In this document: positions 54,987 to 63,820 of the stretch, piece by piece
How positions within the stretch are numbered: the stretch's first letter is position 1
Layout: each line of letters starts with the position of its first letter
NCBI GenBank assembly: GCA_913062555.1
Contig: CAJXVU010000014.1
Location: forward strand, 1-64,000
DNA length: 64,000 nucleotides
DNA from: an uncultured Bacteroidota bacterium
Lineage (GTDB): Bacteria > Bacteroidota > Bacteroidia > Flavobacteriales > Flavobacteriaceae
Direction: 5' to 3'
Position numbers and translations under genes: made by a program
The notes under the pieces: generated by a model
Database searches by the model: none
What the model saw: the letters and a program-made list of their open reading frames with translations, nothing else
What the model was told of the DNA's origin: nothing

Positions 54987-55643
54987 ATGAAAATTATAAC
55001 ACTTAGTATATTTTTTGTTTTTTGTTTTGGGAGTGCATCGTTTGCTCAGGTTACAGATACCCAAAAAAGCATCAGTATTAAAGCTATTGACAGCAATACT
55101 TTTGATTTTAAAAACACGGCTATTAAGTTACCTCCAATAAAAGGTCTTACCAACAAAAATATTAAGGCGAGACTTAATATGCTAACTTTATCTGACATCA
55201 ACAAGAAACCAAAAGGTGTTGACATTACTGAAAAGAGTTCTCTTTTGCAACCCACTTGGGACATTAAACAAAAATTCAGTGAAGATCGTAAGGATGTTGC
55301 CAAATTTGCCAAAGATTATTATTTGGGAGATTTAATAACAACCTCTAAAACAGTAATTATAAAATGTCGTGACCATGAATACGTCGATGGAGATCGCATT
55401 AAATTAATGTTAAACAATGTTGTTATTCATCCCAATATTACGCTTTATGGTGATTTCTACACCATAGACATTGATTTGAAAGAAGGCCTTAATACGATAA
55501 ATTTCATTGCATTAAATGAAGGCCTTTCAAGTCCAAACACTGCACAACTACAAGTTTTTGATGCCGACGGAAATCTCATTGCATCAAACAGATGGCTTAT
55601 TAGAACAGGCTATAAAGCGAGCTTAATTATTGTTAAAGAGTAA
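54987..55643 (+). CDS. Conserved secreted protein, unknown function
   Basis: This protein has 218 residues from ATG 54987; the TTG at 54981 adds two residues. The signal peptide ends near residue 20 (SFAQ). The C-terminal half (about 115-218) is beta-rich and reads like a small immunoglobulin-like or jelly-roll module (DGDRIKLMLNNVVI, then LKEGLNTINFIALNEGLSSPNTAQLQVFD). I have seen similar secreted proteins in Flavobacteriaceae without assigned function. It is monocistronic, flanked by about 230 and 350 bases of non-coding sequence. Confidence 0.7.
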   Translation: MKIITLSIFFVFCFGSASFAQVTDTQKSISIKAIDSNTFDFKNTAIKLPPIKGLTNKNIKARLNMLTLSDINKKPKGVDITEKSSLLQPTWDIKQKFSEDRKDVAKFAKDYYLGDLITTSKTVIIKCRDHEYVDGDRIKLMLNNVVIHPNITLYGDFYTIDIDLKEGLNTINFIALNEGLSSPNTAQLQVFDADGNLIASNRWLIRTGYKASLIIVKE

Positions 55644-55993
55644 ACTTGCTTTTTAAAGGGATTTTTTGAGATATAATTATACTATGGTGTTTATACACAA
55701 TTATTAGGAAAAACGCATCTTATCGATATTTTTCACATTATACCCAAAATATAACTCCTTTCATCGAAGCAAAAATCCGACCATCTGCACTATTTTTTAT
55801 ATTATGCTCAAATAATACTAGTTTTTTTGTTTGCATATTGGTTTAGCATATAATTGCTAAAATAGTTACATCACTATTTCTTTTACACGACAAATAGTAA
55901 CTTTAACAGCTCAAATCCTGTTGTTTCGTCAAATTATTTTAAAACAAACATTGTAATTAGTATTTTCACAAATAATTAATAAAATGGACTCTA
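55644..55993. promoter_or_regulatory. 350-base region upstream of LytS/LytTR pair 3
   Basis: No gene is seen. The region holds an inverted repeat TTTAGCA (55842-55848) / TGCTAAA (55855-55861). It also holds a pair of near-identical sites, AAATAGTTAC (55860-55869) and AAATAGTAAC (55892-55901), 32 bases apart, about three helical turns. These could be regulator sites for the following operon. Confidence 0.4.
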
Positions 55994-57079
55994 ATGATCG
56001 ATAAGATTATAAATACTAAGCATAAAATATACTACCATATTCTCTTTTGGTTAGTCTATGTTGGTGTTTACACCTTAATGTACGGTGGTTATGAAGATAA
56101 ATATTGGGAAGAGTTTCAGCAATTAATATTTCTATTGCCATGGAAAATCATTCCTACATATATTACCTTATATTTCTTAATGCCCAAGTATTTATATCAA
56201 AAGAAAACAACCCATTTTATAGGTTGGTCTTTGGTATTGGGCTTAGCTATGGCGGTTATTAACAGGTATATGAGTTGGGCTTATTTATACCATTGGTTTA
56301 ATCCAGAGAAAGAACATTGGAAAGTTCCATTGTTATATTTTCCAAAGGTGTTAAATTCATTGGTTGGAGTCTACTCCCCTGTGTTTGTGGCTATGGCAAT
56401 TAAATTACAGCTATTTCACTACCAGAAAGACAAGATTACAAAAGCATTGGAACAGGAAAAAGTTGCGACAGAACTTAAATTTTTAAAGGCTCAAATTCAC
56501 CCTCACTTTTTATTTAATACCCTCAATAGTATTTATTCGCTTTCCTTATCTGAATCAAAAAAAGCGCCTCAAGCAATTTTAGGCTTATCGAAATTCTTAG
56601 ATTATATGCTTTATGAGTGTAATGACCGATTTATATCAATTAGTCGTGAGTGGGAACAATTGATGAATTTGATTAATTTAGAGCGCTTGAGATATGATGA
56701 TAAACTCAGTGTAAGTGTATCTAATTCTATTGACAACAATGAAAGTCTTATCCCGCCTTTATTATTGTTACCTTTTGTAGAAAACGCCTTTAAACATGGT
56801 GCTGATAATGAAATAGATGATTCATGGATTAACATTAATATTAGCCTCGATAACGATCAATTGGAATTAATGGTAGAGAATAGCAAGGTTCCCTCACAAA
56901 CGATGGAAGCCTTGGATAGTGATAAAAATATTGGACTCAAAAATGTACAACGACGACTGGATCTGTTTTTCCCTGAGAAATACTATTTAAAGATATTAGA
57001 AGAGGACGATAGTTTTTTAGTAAAACTGAATTTAGATTTGAGTACTGTGACTCAATTAAACAAATTGGAAGATGTCTAA
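55994..57079 (+). CDS. LytS-type sensor histidine kinase (pair 3)
   Basis: This is a 361-residue protein with four N-terminal membrane helices (about residues 12-32, 45-63, 76-92 and 118-140) and a His_kinase domain: His171 in IHPHFLFNTLNSIYSL, N-box VENAFKHGAD and NIGLKNVQRRL. There is no discrete extracytoplasmic sensor domain. Its 3' end overlaps the LytTR gene by eight bases, so translation is probably coupled. The pair is followed by a DUF5916 outer-membrane protein gene. Confidence 0.9.
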   Translation: MIDKIINTKHKIYYHILFWLVYVGVYTLMYGGYEDKYWEEFQQLIFLLPWKIIPTYITLYFLMPKYLYQKKTTHFIGWSLVLGLAMAVINRYMSWAYLYHWFNPEKEHWKVPLLYFPKVLNSLVGVYSPVFVAMAIKLQLFHYQKDKITKALEQEKVATELKFLKAQIHPHFLFNTLNSIYSLSLSESKKAPQAILGLSKFLDYMLYECNDRFISISREWEQLMNLINLERLRYDDKLSVSVSNSIDNNESLIPPLLLLPFVENAFKHGADNEIDDSWININISLDNDQLELMVENSKVPSQTMEALDSDKNIGLKNVQRRLDLFFPEKYYLKILEEDDSFLVKLNLDLSTVTQLNKLEDV

Positions 57080-57821
57080 TAAAATAAAATGCATCATAGT
57101 AGACGATGAACCATTGGCTAGAAATGTGTTGGTAAACTATGCCAATCAAATTGAGCAATTGGAGCTAGTCGCCACATGTTCAAATGCATTAGAGGCTTTT
57201 GATCATATTCAAAATAGCAATATTCAACTTGTTTTTTTAGACATTAAAATGCCAAAATTAAATGGGTTGGAACTTATTGAATCAATCAAAAACCCACCTT
57301 TAATTGTATTTACAACAGCATATCGCGATTTCGCGATTAGAGCTTTTGAATTGGATGCCATTGACTATCTATTGAAGCCAATCTCACTTACGCGCTTTTT
57401 AAAAACCGTATCTAAAGTAAATAAATATTTGTGTGGACAACAGTTTGAAGAGTCCTCTAATGAATTGGAAATACATAAAAAAGAGGTCTCTACCGCTATT
57501 GAGCAAGAGTTTCTTTATATAAAAGCAGATCGAAAGGTTGTCAAATTAAACTTGAGTAGCATTCAGTATTTGGAGAGTTTAAATGACAAGGTTATCATTC
57601 ATCTAACAGACCGAGAAGTGATTACTACCCAACGCATAAGTTATTTGGAAGAAAAACTACCCAAACAACATTTTATACGAATCCATAGATCCTTCATAAT
57701 TGCATTGAATAAAATTACGGCCTTCAATAATATCATGGTAGAGCTTAATGGCCGAGAGCTCCCTATAGGTAGAAATTATCGATCCAACGCCTTAGAAGCA
57801 CTTCGTGATCATCCCAATTAA
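57072..57821 (+). CDS. LytTR response regulator (pair 3)
   Basis: This is a 249-residue protein with a receiver domain (IIVDDEPLARNVL, phosphoacceptor Asp57 in FLDIKMP, FTTAYRDFAIRAF, DYLLKP) and a LytTR domain (about residues 143-245: YIKADRKVVKLNLSSI, then IRIHRSFIIALNKI). The start ATG lies inside the end of the kinase gene. It is the partner of the upstream kinase and probably controls the DUF5916 gene 293 bases downstream. Confidence 0.92.
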   Translation: MSNKIKCIIVDDEPLARNVLVNYANQIEQLELVATCSNALEAFDHIQNSNIQLVFLDIKMPKLNGLELIESIKNPPLIVFTTAYRDFAIRAFELDAIDYLLKPISLTRFLKTVSKVNKYLCGQQFEESSNELEIHKKEVSTAIEQEFLYIKADRKVVKLNLSSIQYLESLNDKVIIHLTDREVITTQRISYLEEKLPKQHFIRIHRSFIIALNKITAFNNIMVELNGRELPIGRNYRSNALEALRDHPN

Positions 57822-58114
57822 ATATCTTCATTTATTTTTGATCACATTTAGCCATTATGTTCACCCTTCAAATATGGGCATACTTTATGGCGAATGTCAT
57901 GTTTGGAAATTTTAAGAATAATTTTTGTTAATCATTCCTTAAAACAGATGTCAGTGACTTTTTATGTAGTCAAATGACAGGTTCTGACCCGTTTTCGGCA
58001 TCAAACGCAAGTTAAATGTCATAACCTCAATGAAGCTAGTCATACACAATAATATCTTGATATTGACTGTATTGCGACGTTTATTTGACTCATCATCAAA
58101 AAACAAACAGTCCA

Positions 58115-60325
58115 ATGAAAAACGCACTATTACTTCTAATCTTATTTCCATTACTTAGTCAGGCACAAGATGACTCTATTGATACCCGTGAACGCTTTAA
58201 ATATGCAATTAAAAAGGCTGAAACACCTATTGAATTGGATGGAAATGAGAGTGTAAATGAATGGGACGCTCATGAGGTTGCTACCAATTTTTTCAACCAC
58301 TGGCCAAAAGATGAAGGACAGGCCGAAAATCAAACTGAGGTAAAAATTACCTATGATGAAAATAACATCTATGTTTTGGCGAAATGTTATGATAGCAATG
58401 ATCGCATTATACAATCATTAGTTAGAGATAATTCTGCTGATTATTGGGGTAGTGATAACTTTACGCTTGTATTGGATCCTGTGAATTCTAAACAGAGTGG
58501 TTTTTTATTCGGAATTACTGCGGGTGGAGCCGAGATGGAAGGTAGTCTGGTTATTGAAGGTTCACAAACCTATAATTCTGAAAATTGGGATAATAAATGG
58601 GATTCAAAAGTAACTCAATATGATGGCTATTGGATGGCAGAGATTTCCATTCCATTTAAAACATTACGATATAACCCAAATCAAAGTTCCTGGGGTATCA
58701 ATTTTATAAGAGGTGACAAACAAAAAAACACCTATACCACCTGGACGCAATTTCCTGTAAATTTTAACGGCGTAAGCATGAATTTTATGGGGTCACTGGA
58801 ATGGGATATCCCGCCAGTGAAAGCTTCTGGAGCTTTTATATTTAACCCATATATAACTACCTCATCTTTAAGAAACCATGAGAATCCCGATCAAAGTAAA
58901 GCGGATAACACTATTGATATTGGTGGTGATGTTAAAGTCGCACTTAGTAGTAGCCTGAACTTAGACTTAACTTTGCTTCCAGACTTTTCAAATGCAGATG
59001 TTGATCAGGAAATAACAAACATAAGTAGGTTCAATATATTTTTACCTGAGCAACGTAACTTTTTTCTTGAGAATAATGATATATTTTCAAGTTTTGGAAG
59101 CTATGACATAAAACCGTTCTTTTCAAGAAAAATTGGAATCATGGATGGTCAAGCCGTCCCAATTAATTATGGTGCACGTCTAACTGGTAATATAAATCCT
59201 AACCTTCGTATAGGGGTGATGGATGTTCAAACTGATGAAACCGGAGATTTTGCAGGGCAGAATTATGCAGTAGGTGCATTTCAACAAAAAATATTAAAAC
59301 GCTCTGTTATAAAGGGAATTTTTATTAATAGACAAGCCACCAGTTCTACGGAGTCAAACGAGTTTTCAAGAAACGCTGGTCTGGAATTTAGTTATATTTC
59401 AGAAAATGGTAAATTCAATAATACTTTCATGTATCATGCATCAATTACTCCTGAGAAATCTAGCAAAAATAGTTTTTATGGGATCAACGGAACTTATCTT
59501 ACAAAACGATTTAGAACAGGATGGGAAATAAATGTGGTTGATGATAATTACATTACCGAAGTGGGTATAAATCCGAGATTACAAAATTATAATGCGGAAA
59601 CTGGAGAAACCGTTCGTCTAGGATACACTTTAATTAATCCATGGGTAAGATACTTAACCTTTGTAGAAGATGAAAACAGAAAATTGAACTATCATGGTTT
59701 ACGTACCTGGCATTTTTTGTATTTGAATCCCAATGGTTCTTTAAATGAAAGCCAAAATAATTTCGGATATGACTTTGAATATAAAAACACTTCAAGGCTC
59801 GTCTTACTCGGAAGATATAGAAAAGTAAACTTGATGTTTCCCACCTCTTTATTAGGAAGTGACTATGCTCCTCTCCCAATTGATGACTATTCATTTAGCA
59901 GTTTTGAGTTTCGTTATAGAGCAGACAGTCGTAAAAAGTTTTCATGGGATACCAATGTCAGCTATGGAAACTTTTTTAATGGAACTCGTTTAAGAGCAAA
60001 CATCAAAGGTACCTATAGAATACAGCCTTGGGGGAATTTTGGCTTGAGCTACAATTTTAATGATATCAAATTAAAGGAGGGCTTTGGAGCAGATAAAATT
60101 CATTTAATTCGCTTTAATGGGGACATTAGTTTCTCTAATAAAATTGCTTTTAAAAATGTGGTTCAATATAACTCCTTGAGCGAAAACTTAAGTGTTTTTT
60201 CACGTGTACAATGGCGCTACAAACCGATGTCGGACATCTATCTTATATTTAATGAGAATCATGGTCTTGAAGGTATGGGTATTAAAAACAGATCTATAGT
60301 ACTTAAAATGACACATTGGTTTTAG
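58115..60325 (+). CDS. CBM9-like / DUF5916 outer-membrane protein
   Basis: This protein has 736 residues from ATG 58115, which begins a signal peptide (LLSQAQ). The upstream TTG at 58085 would put ten residues before it and is rejected. A CBM9-like beta-sandwich domain (about residues 25-215; PIELDGNESVNEWDAHEV, VKITYDENNIYVLAKCYDS, FTLVLDP) is followed by DUF5916, a long beta-rich region with amphipathic strands suggesting an outer-membrane barrel, ending in an aromatic residue (HWF). The role is unknown; glycan or peptide binding is possible. It follows the third LytS/LytTR pair. Confidence 0.87.
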   Translation: MKNALLLLILFPLLSQAQDDSIDTRERFKYAIKKAETPIELDGNESVNEWDAHEVATNFFNHWPKDEGQAENQTEVKITYDENNIYVLAKCYDSNDRIIQSLVRDNSADYWGSDNFTLVLDPVNSKQSGFLFGITAGGAEMEGSLVIEGSQTYNSENWDNKWDSKVTQYDGYWMAEISIPFKTLRYNPNQSSWGINFIRGDKQKNTYTTWTQFPVNFNGVSMNFMGSLEWDIPPVKASGAFIFNPYITTSSLRNHENPDQSKADNTIDIGGDVKVALSSSLNLDLTLLPDFSNADVDQEITNISRFNIFLPEQRNFFLENNDIFSSFGSYDIKPFFSRKIGIMDGQAVPINYGARLTGNINPNLRIGVMDVQTDETGDFAGQNYAVGAFQQKILKRSVIKGIFINRQATSSTESNEFSRNAGLEFSYISENGKFNNTFMYHASITPEKSSKNSFYGINGTYLTKRFRTGWEINVVDDNYITEVGINPRLQNYNAETGETVRLGYTLINPWVRYLTFVEDENRKLNYHGLRTWHFLYLNPNGSLNESQNNFGYDFEYKNTSRLVLLGRYRKVNLMFPTSLLGSDYAPLPIDDYSFSSFEFRYRADSRKKFSWDTNVSYGNFFNGTRLRANIKGTYRIQPWGNFGLSYNFNDIKLKEGFGADKIHLIRFNGDISFSNKIAFKNVVQYNSLSENLSVFSRVQWRYKPMSDIYLIFNENHGLEGMGIKNRSIVLKMTHWF

Positions 60326-60441
60326 ATTTCACATTGAGTTAATTCAATCACAAAAACGAAAACATTAATAGCACATCTATGTGATGATATTATAACAGTA
60401 AATATCAAATTTTCAATAGGATAAGTACCACTTATTTTTAA

Positions 60442-60735
60442 TTATCGTTTTTCTAAAAAATCATAGAATATATCAACCTCAACACTTGATGAAAATTTCT
60501 GATTACTGGGAAAGCTCATCCATTTATCTGTAGTTTCTTTTGCCGATTTTGCGTCCGTCCAATCTATGAGCCAAGTAAATACCGTTGGATCTTTAGGAGA
60601 TTGATAAACTTCAAAATCCAACAAAGAATCGTTACTGGAATGCTGCATTTCTGAGATTAGTTTCTTATTTAATTCGATAGCACCATTGATACAGTCCGCC
60701 TTAAATTTAAATACTGCTACTTCTTTACATCTCAT
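60442..60735 (-). CDS. Small ABM-like hypothetical protein
   Basis: This is a 97-residue protein with a ferredoxin-like dimeric alpha+beta barrel pattern: strand (EVAVFKFKADC), helix, strand (LLDFEVYQSPKDPTVFTWLIDW) and helix (AKSAKETTDKWMSF). It may belong to the antibiotic-monooxygenase/Dabb superfamily, but the match is by general pattern only. It lies 91 bases downstream of the DUF3667 gene on the same strand. Confidence 0.6.
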   Translation of the reverse strand: MRCKEVAVFKFKADCINGAIELNKKLISEMQHSSNDSLLDFEVYQSPKDPTVFTWLIDWTDAKSAKETTDKWMSFPSNQKFSSSVEVDIFYDFLEKR

Positions 60736-60826
60736 AATTGTATTGTTTTAGTTTTACTTATTGATAATGGTTTTAATGAAACATACAAGTTTCAGTATAA
60801 CATGAGAGCGTGTCATAATATGAAGC

Positions 60827-61597
60827 CTAATGCTGTTGTATGGTTGCTGTAGCGTTCCCAACATATAGAATCGCGACAGTTATAATTGAAATGACGACAA
60901 AACTTATGAGTGTTTTTTTTAGTTTTGACTTCGTAAAATAGGTGTATAAAAAATACCACAGATAAGGTATAATAATAACTGCACTGACCAACAATCCTAT
61001 GGTGTCTGAATCGTAATAACCAATCCATTTACTTAAAAAATGGAACACAGTTCTATTGAGTAATATCACAAATGATTGAATCAAATTTATAGCACTTAAT
61101 AAAAAAATAGTAACAATTACAGACTGTACAAAAGGCTGTTTCTTATTATCTTTTAGCATATAAAAACCCAATGAAAACAATGGAATAATGAGGGTAGTAA
61201 TCACTAAATAAACCCAACGCACTTGTTTTGAATCTGGACCTCGGCTTTCAAATTTAATAGTACTCTTATCTCCATTTTCAAGGAATTGAAAAAATGTTCC
61301 ACTAATAAGGCCTTCTGTCAAGCTCAAGATTAAAATCAGAATACCCATTGTTGTGATAAAAAAAAGAATGGGATTTTGAAATGGTTTCGTCTGTCCAGAC
61401 ACAAAATGATTTACGGCCTTACCGCCCTTAAGAACAAGACTTTTGACATTGAAGGAAAACCCTCGATCAAAGGAAATACCTTCTTTTAATATGTTATTAA
61501 AATATTTTGAATCTAATGCCAAAATCACCTCTTGTCCACAGGCAGGGCAATACTTTGGTTTAGAGTCGATATTTTCTTGACAATTTTTACAATGCAT
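60827..61597 (-). CDS. DUF3667-like zinc-ribbon membrane protein
   Basis: This is a 256-residue protein. The N-terminal zinc ribbon is CxxC...CxxC (CKNC and CPACGQ within the first 21 residues). It is followed by FNVKSLVLKGGKAVNHFVSGQTKPFQNPILFF, the signature of DUF3667 membrane proteins. About five C-terminal helices follow. Function unknown. It lies 32 bases downstream of the LytTR regulator of pair 4 and may be co-transcribed with that two-component system. Confidence 0.82.
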   Translation of the reverse strand: MHCKNCQENIDSKPKYCPACGQEVILALDSKYFNNILKEGISFDRGFSFNVKSLVLKGGKAVNHFVSGQTKPFQNPILFFITTMGILILILSLTEGLISGTFFQFLENGDKSTIKFESRGPDSKQVRWVYLVITTLIIPLFSLGFYMLKDNKKQPFVQSVIVTIFLLSAINLIQSFVILLNRTVFHFLSKWIGYYDSDTIGLLVSAVIIIPYLWYFLYTYFTKSKLKKTLISFVVISIITVAILYVGNATATIQQH

Positions 61598-61629
61598 TTT
61601 TATAAACGTTAAATTAAATAGCAGGGATT

Positions 61630-62337
61630 TTATTCAATTTTTTTTAAGAATTCTTCCTTATAGGTATTACCAATAGGTATCTTAACGCCATCAATATGTA
61701 TTTGGTGGTTTTCGTAAATATTGATTTTTTCCAATGCCACAATATATGATTTATGAACACGCGAAAACTTATTGGCAGGCAGCATATCAAGAATCTCATT
61801 TATACTTAAACGGGCAAGTAACTTCTTTTCATCTCTAAAATGAAAGAACACATAGCCTCCATCCTTTTTTAAATAGAGGATATCATTAACCTTAATTTGG
61901 TGAGTTTGCAAACCGCTTTTAATATTTACTAATAATTCAGAAGTTGTATTGGTGTTCACCTGTTCATTTTTGGTCTGTCTTTTATTTAAAACAGCATTTG
62001 CTTTGGTGACCGCCTTCATAAATTCCTGAAAATTAAAGGGTTTTACCAGATAGTACACGGCATCATATTCATAACCCTTAACCGCATATTCTGAATAAGC
62101 CGTTGTAAAAATAATAAGTGGGCTGTTTTCTAATAAATCCAAGAATTCTATTCCCGAAATTTCCGGCATATTAATATCCAAAAAAATCAATTCTACATCG
62201 TTCTTTTGAAGGTACTCAATAGCATCAATAGCACTTCTAAACGTCTTTGCTAAGTTTAAAAAAGGAACTTTTGACACGTGGTTCTTAATGACGTCGAGCG
62301 CAATTGGCTCATCGTCTATGGCTATGCAATGTATCAT
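61630..62337 (-). CDS. LytTR response regulator (pair 4)
   Basis: This is a 235-residue protein with a receiver domain (AIDDEPIALDVI, phosphoacceptor Asp54 in FLDINMPEISG, FTTAYSEYAVKGY, Lys99 in YYLVKP, where the other three regulators here have DYLLKP) and a LytTR domain (about residues 135-233: LKKDGGYVFFHFRDEKKLLARL, SRVHKSYIVALEKI). It is most similar to the regulator of pair 1 by eye. It is expected to act on the divergent serine hydrolase promoter. Confidence 0.92.
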   Translation of the reverse strand: MIHCIAIDDEPIALDVIKNHVSKVPFLNLAKTFRSAIDAIEYLQKNDVELIFLDINMPEISGIEFLDLLENSPLIIFTTAYSEYAVKGYEYDAVYYLVKPFNFQEFMKAVTKANAVLNKRQTKNEQVNTNTTSELLVNIKSGLQTHQIKVNDILYLKKDGGYVFFHFRDEKKLLARLSINEILDMLPANKFSRVHKSYIVALEKINIYENHQIHIDGVKIPIGNTYKEEFLKKIE

Positions 62338-62348
62338 AGTATCTCAAT

Positions 62349-63422
62349 TTACAACGGAAATTTTAAATGGACTTTAAAATTCTCGTTTTCGTCTTTAATC
62401 GACAATTTATGGGCATCAGGAAAGAGCAAGTTTAATCTCATTTTGACATTTTCAAGCCCAATACCATTTTCATCATTTCGATTCATTTGATTCCTTTTAT
62501 GATTGCTATTAATAACATTAAGAATAAGTGTTGCTTTTTGTAGTTCAATCTCAACCTTTATAAAAGACTGTTTTTTAATATCTACACCATGCTTAAATGC
62601 ATTTTCTATAAATGGAATTAATAGCATAGGTGGAATTTTTCTATTGCCAATTTCGCCTTTAACATTCAAAGTTATATCAATAGGATCATCGTCCGAAAAT
62701 CTTAATTTCTGAATATCGATAAAGTCCTTAATATAATCAATTTCATTTTCTAAAAGTACCTTATCAGTATTGCTCTCATAGAGCATGTATCGCATAATTC
62801 CTGAAAGCTTCTTTATTTTTTCAGCAATTATTGGAACATTTTGAGTTAATGCCATTCCATATAAATTATTTAATGTATTGAATAAAAAATGTGGATTAAC
62901 TTGAGATCTTAAAAAATTCAACTCGGTTAAATGCTTTTCTTTAATTAATTTTCTATTCTTAATTTCTGTCCTTAGCCAGTCTCTCGAAAATCGATACACA
63001 AAGGCCAATAACACAACCACTAAATTGGTACCTATAAGTGTTTCTCCCAAAGTATGAATCTCATTTAACCCGTCAAATACAGCGGGTGTAAGCTCATAAA
63101 ATCGAATTATAAATTCTTCCTGAAAATACTCTAGCCCAGAAATACCAATGAATAACACCAACAACCAAAAAATAAATTTCAAATATTTTTCTTTTGCCAG
63201 AAATTTGGGCATCAACCAAAATGCAGTTCCATAAAATAGTATTGTATTAAAAATCCAACCAAAGATTAAGGCGCTATAAATACTACCGTCTGAAGTGTTT
63301 GTGAGTCCTATAAAGAACGTATTCTTATGGAGAATTAAGCTTCTAACAGGAATAAAAGTCCATATTAACATATGAACAATTATTTCTAGGTATCTCCAAT
63401 GCTTTTTATAGGTCTTATTCAT
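62349..63422 (-). CDS. LytS-type sensor histidine kinase (pair 4)
   Basis: This protein has 357 residues from ATG 63422 (ATG 63440 adds six residues). It has four membrane helices (about residues 11-28, 49-70, 80-96 and 128-145), then His178 in QVNPHFLFNTLNNLYGM, the IMRYMLYESNTDKVLLENEI segment closely resembling pair 1, N-box IENAFKHGVD and NGIGLENVKMRL. The regulator gene follows 11 bases later. The operon is divergent from a serine hydrolase, the same layout as at 19057-22847. Confidence 0.9.
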   Translation of the reverse strand: MNKTYKKHWRYLEIIVHMLIWTFIPVRSLILHKNTFFIGLTNTSDGSIYSALIFGWIFNTILFYGTAFWLMPKFLAKEKYLKFIFWLLVLFIGISGLEYFQEEFIIRFYELTPAVFDGLNEIHTLGETLIGTNLVVVLLAFVYRFSRDWLRTEIKNRKLIKEKHLTELNFLRSQVNPHFLFNTLNNLYGMALTQNVPIIAEKIKKLSGIMRYMLYESNTDKVLLENEIDYIKDFIDIQKLRFSDDDPIDITLNVKGEIGNRKIPPMLLIPFIENAFKHGVDIKKQSFIKVEIELQKATLILNVINSNHKRNQMNRNDENGIGLENVKMRLNLLFPDAHKLSIKDENENFKVHLKFPL

Positions 63423-63820
63423 TTTATGATAAAAATACAATGTTTATGATTATTTACAATAATGCATATTTTGATTGACAAATAAAACAATTTGTAACAA
63501 ACTATGCCTTATTTGTTACAAACAACCAATTCCCTGCAACAAACTAGATTGACACTTCAAAAGTCAAATCCTGTTTTTTTTCCTGTCCCATAATCCCCCA
63601 GAAAAAATCAAAGTCTTTCAGTCATTTTATGCCAAAAATTATATGTTTTATAACATTGATTAAAAGAAATACCTCGTTTGTAACAAATATACCGCAGTTC
63701 GATACATTTTATTTGACTTAATCTATCCCAGAGATACTTTTGACCTAGAAATTAATAGCAAACATATCCTTTTTTCTTTGGATACTATTTTATGCTTCCA
63801 AAAAACAATCGCAATACATT
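63423..63820. promoter_or_regulatory. 398-base divergent promoter region with three TTTGTAACAAA sites
   Basis: The region lies between the LytS gene (minus) and the serine hydrolase (plus). It contains TTTGTAACAAA at 63491-63501, its exact reverse complement TTTGTTACAAA at 63512-63522 (21 bases apart, two helical turns) and TTTGTAACAAA again at 63677-63687. The third copy lies about 25 bases upstream of a -33/-7 promoter, a typical activator position. No gene is seen. Confidence 0.55.
63712..63742 (+). promoter_or_regulatory. Bacteroidota-type promoter of the second serine hydrolase
   Basis: A -33 element TTTG (63712-63715) and -7 element TACTTTTG (63735-63742) are separated by 19 bases, matching the TTTG-N17-23-TAnnTTTG consensus. 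This is the best promoter match in the window. The leader to the ATG at 63821 is about 70 bases. Confidence 0.7.

Noticed and set aside
57822-58114. Scattered ATGTCA sequences upstream of the DUF5916 gene as operators
   Set aside because: Three hexamers at uneven spacing (54 and 68 bases) in 293 bases of AT-rich DNA are not convincing on their own.
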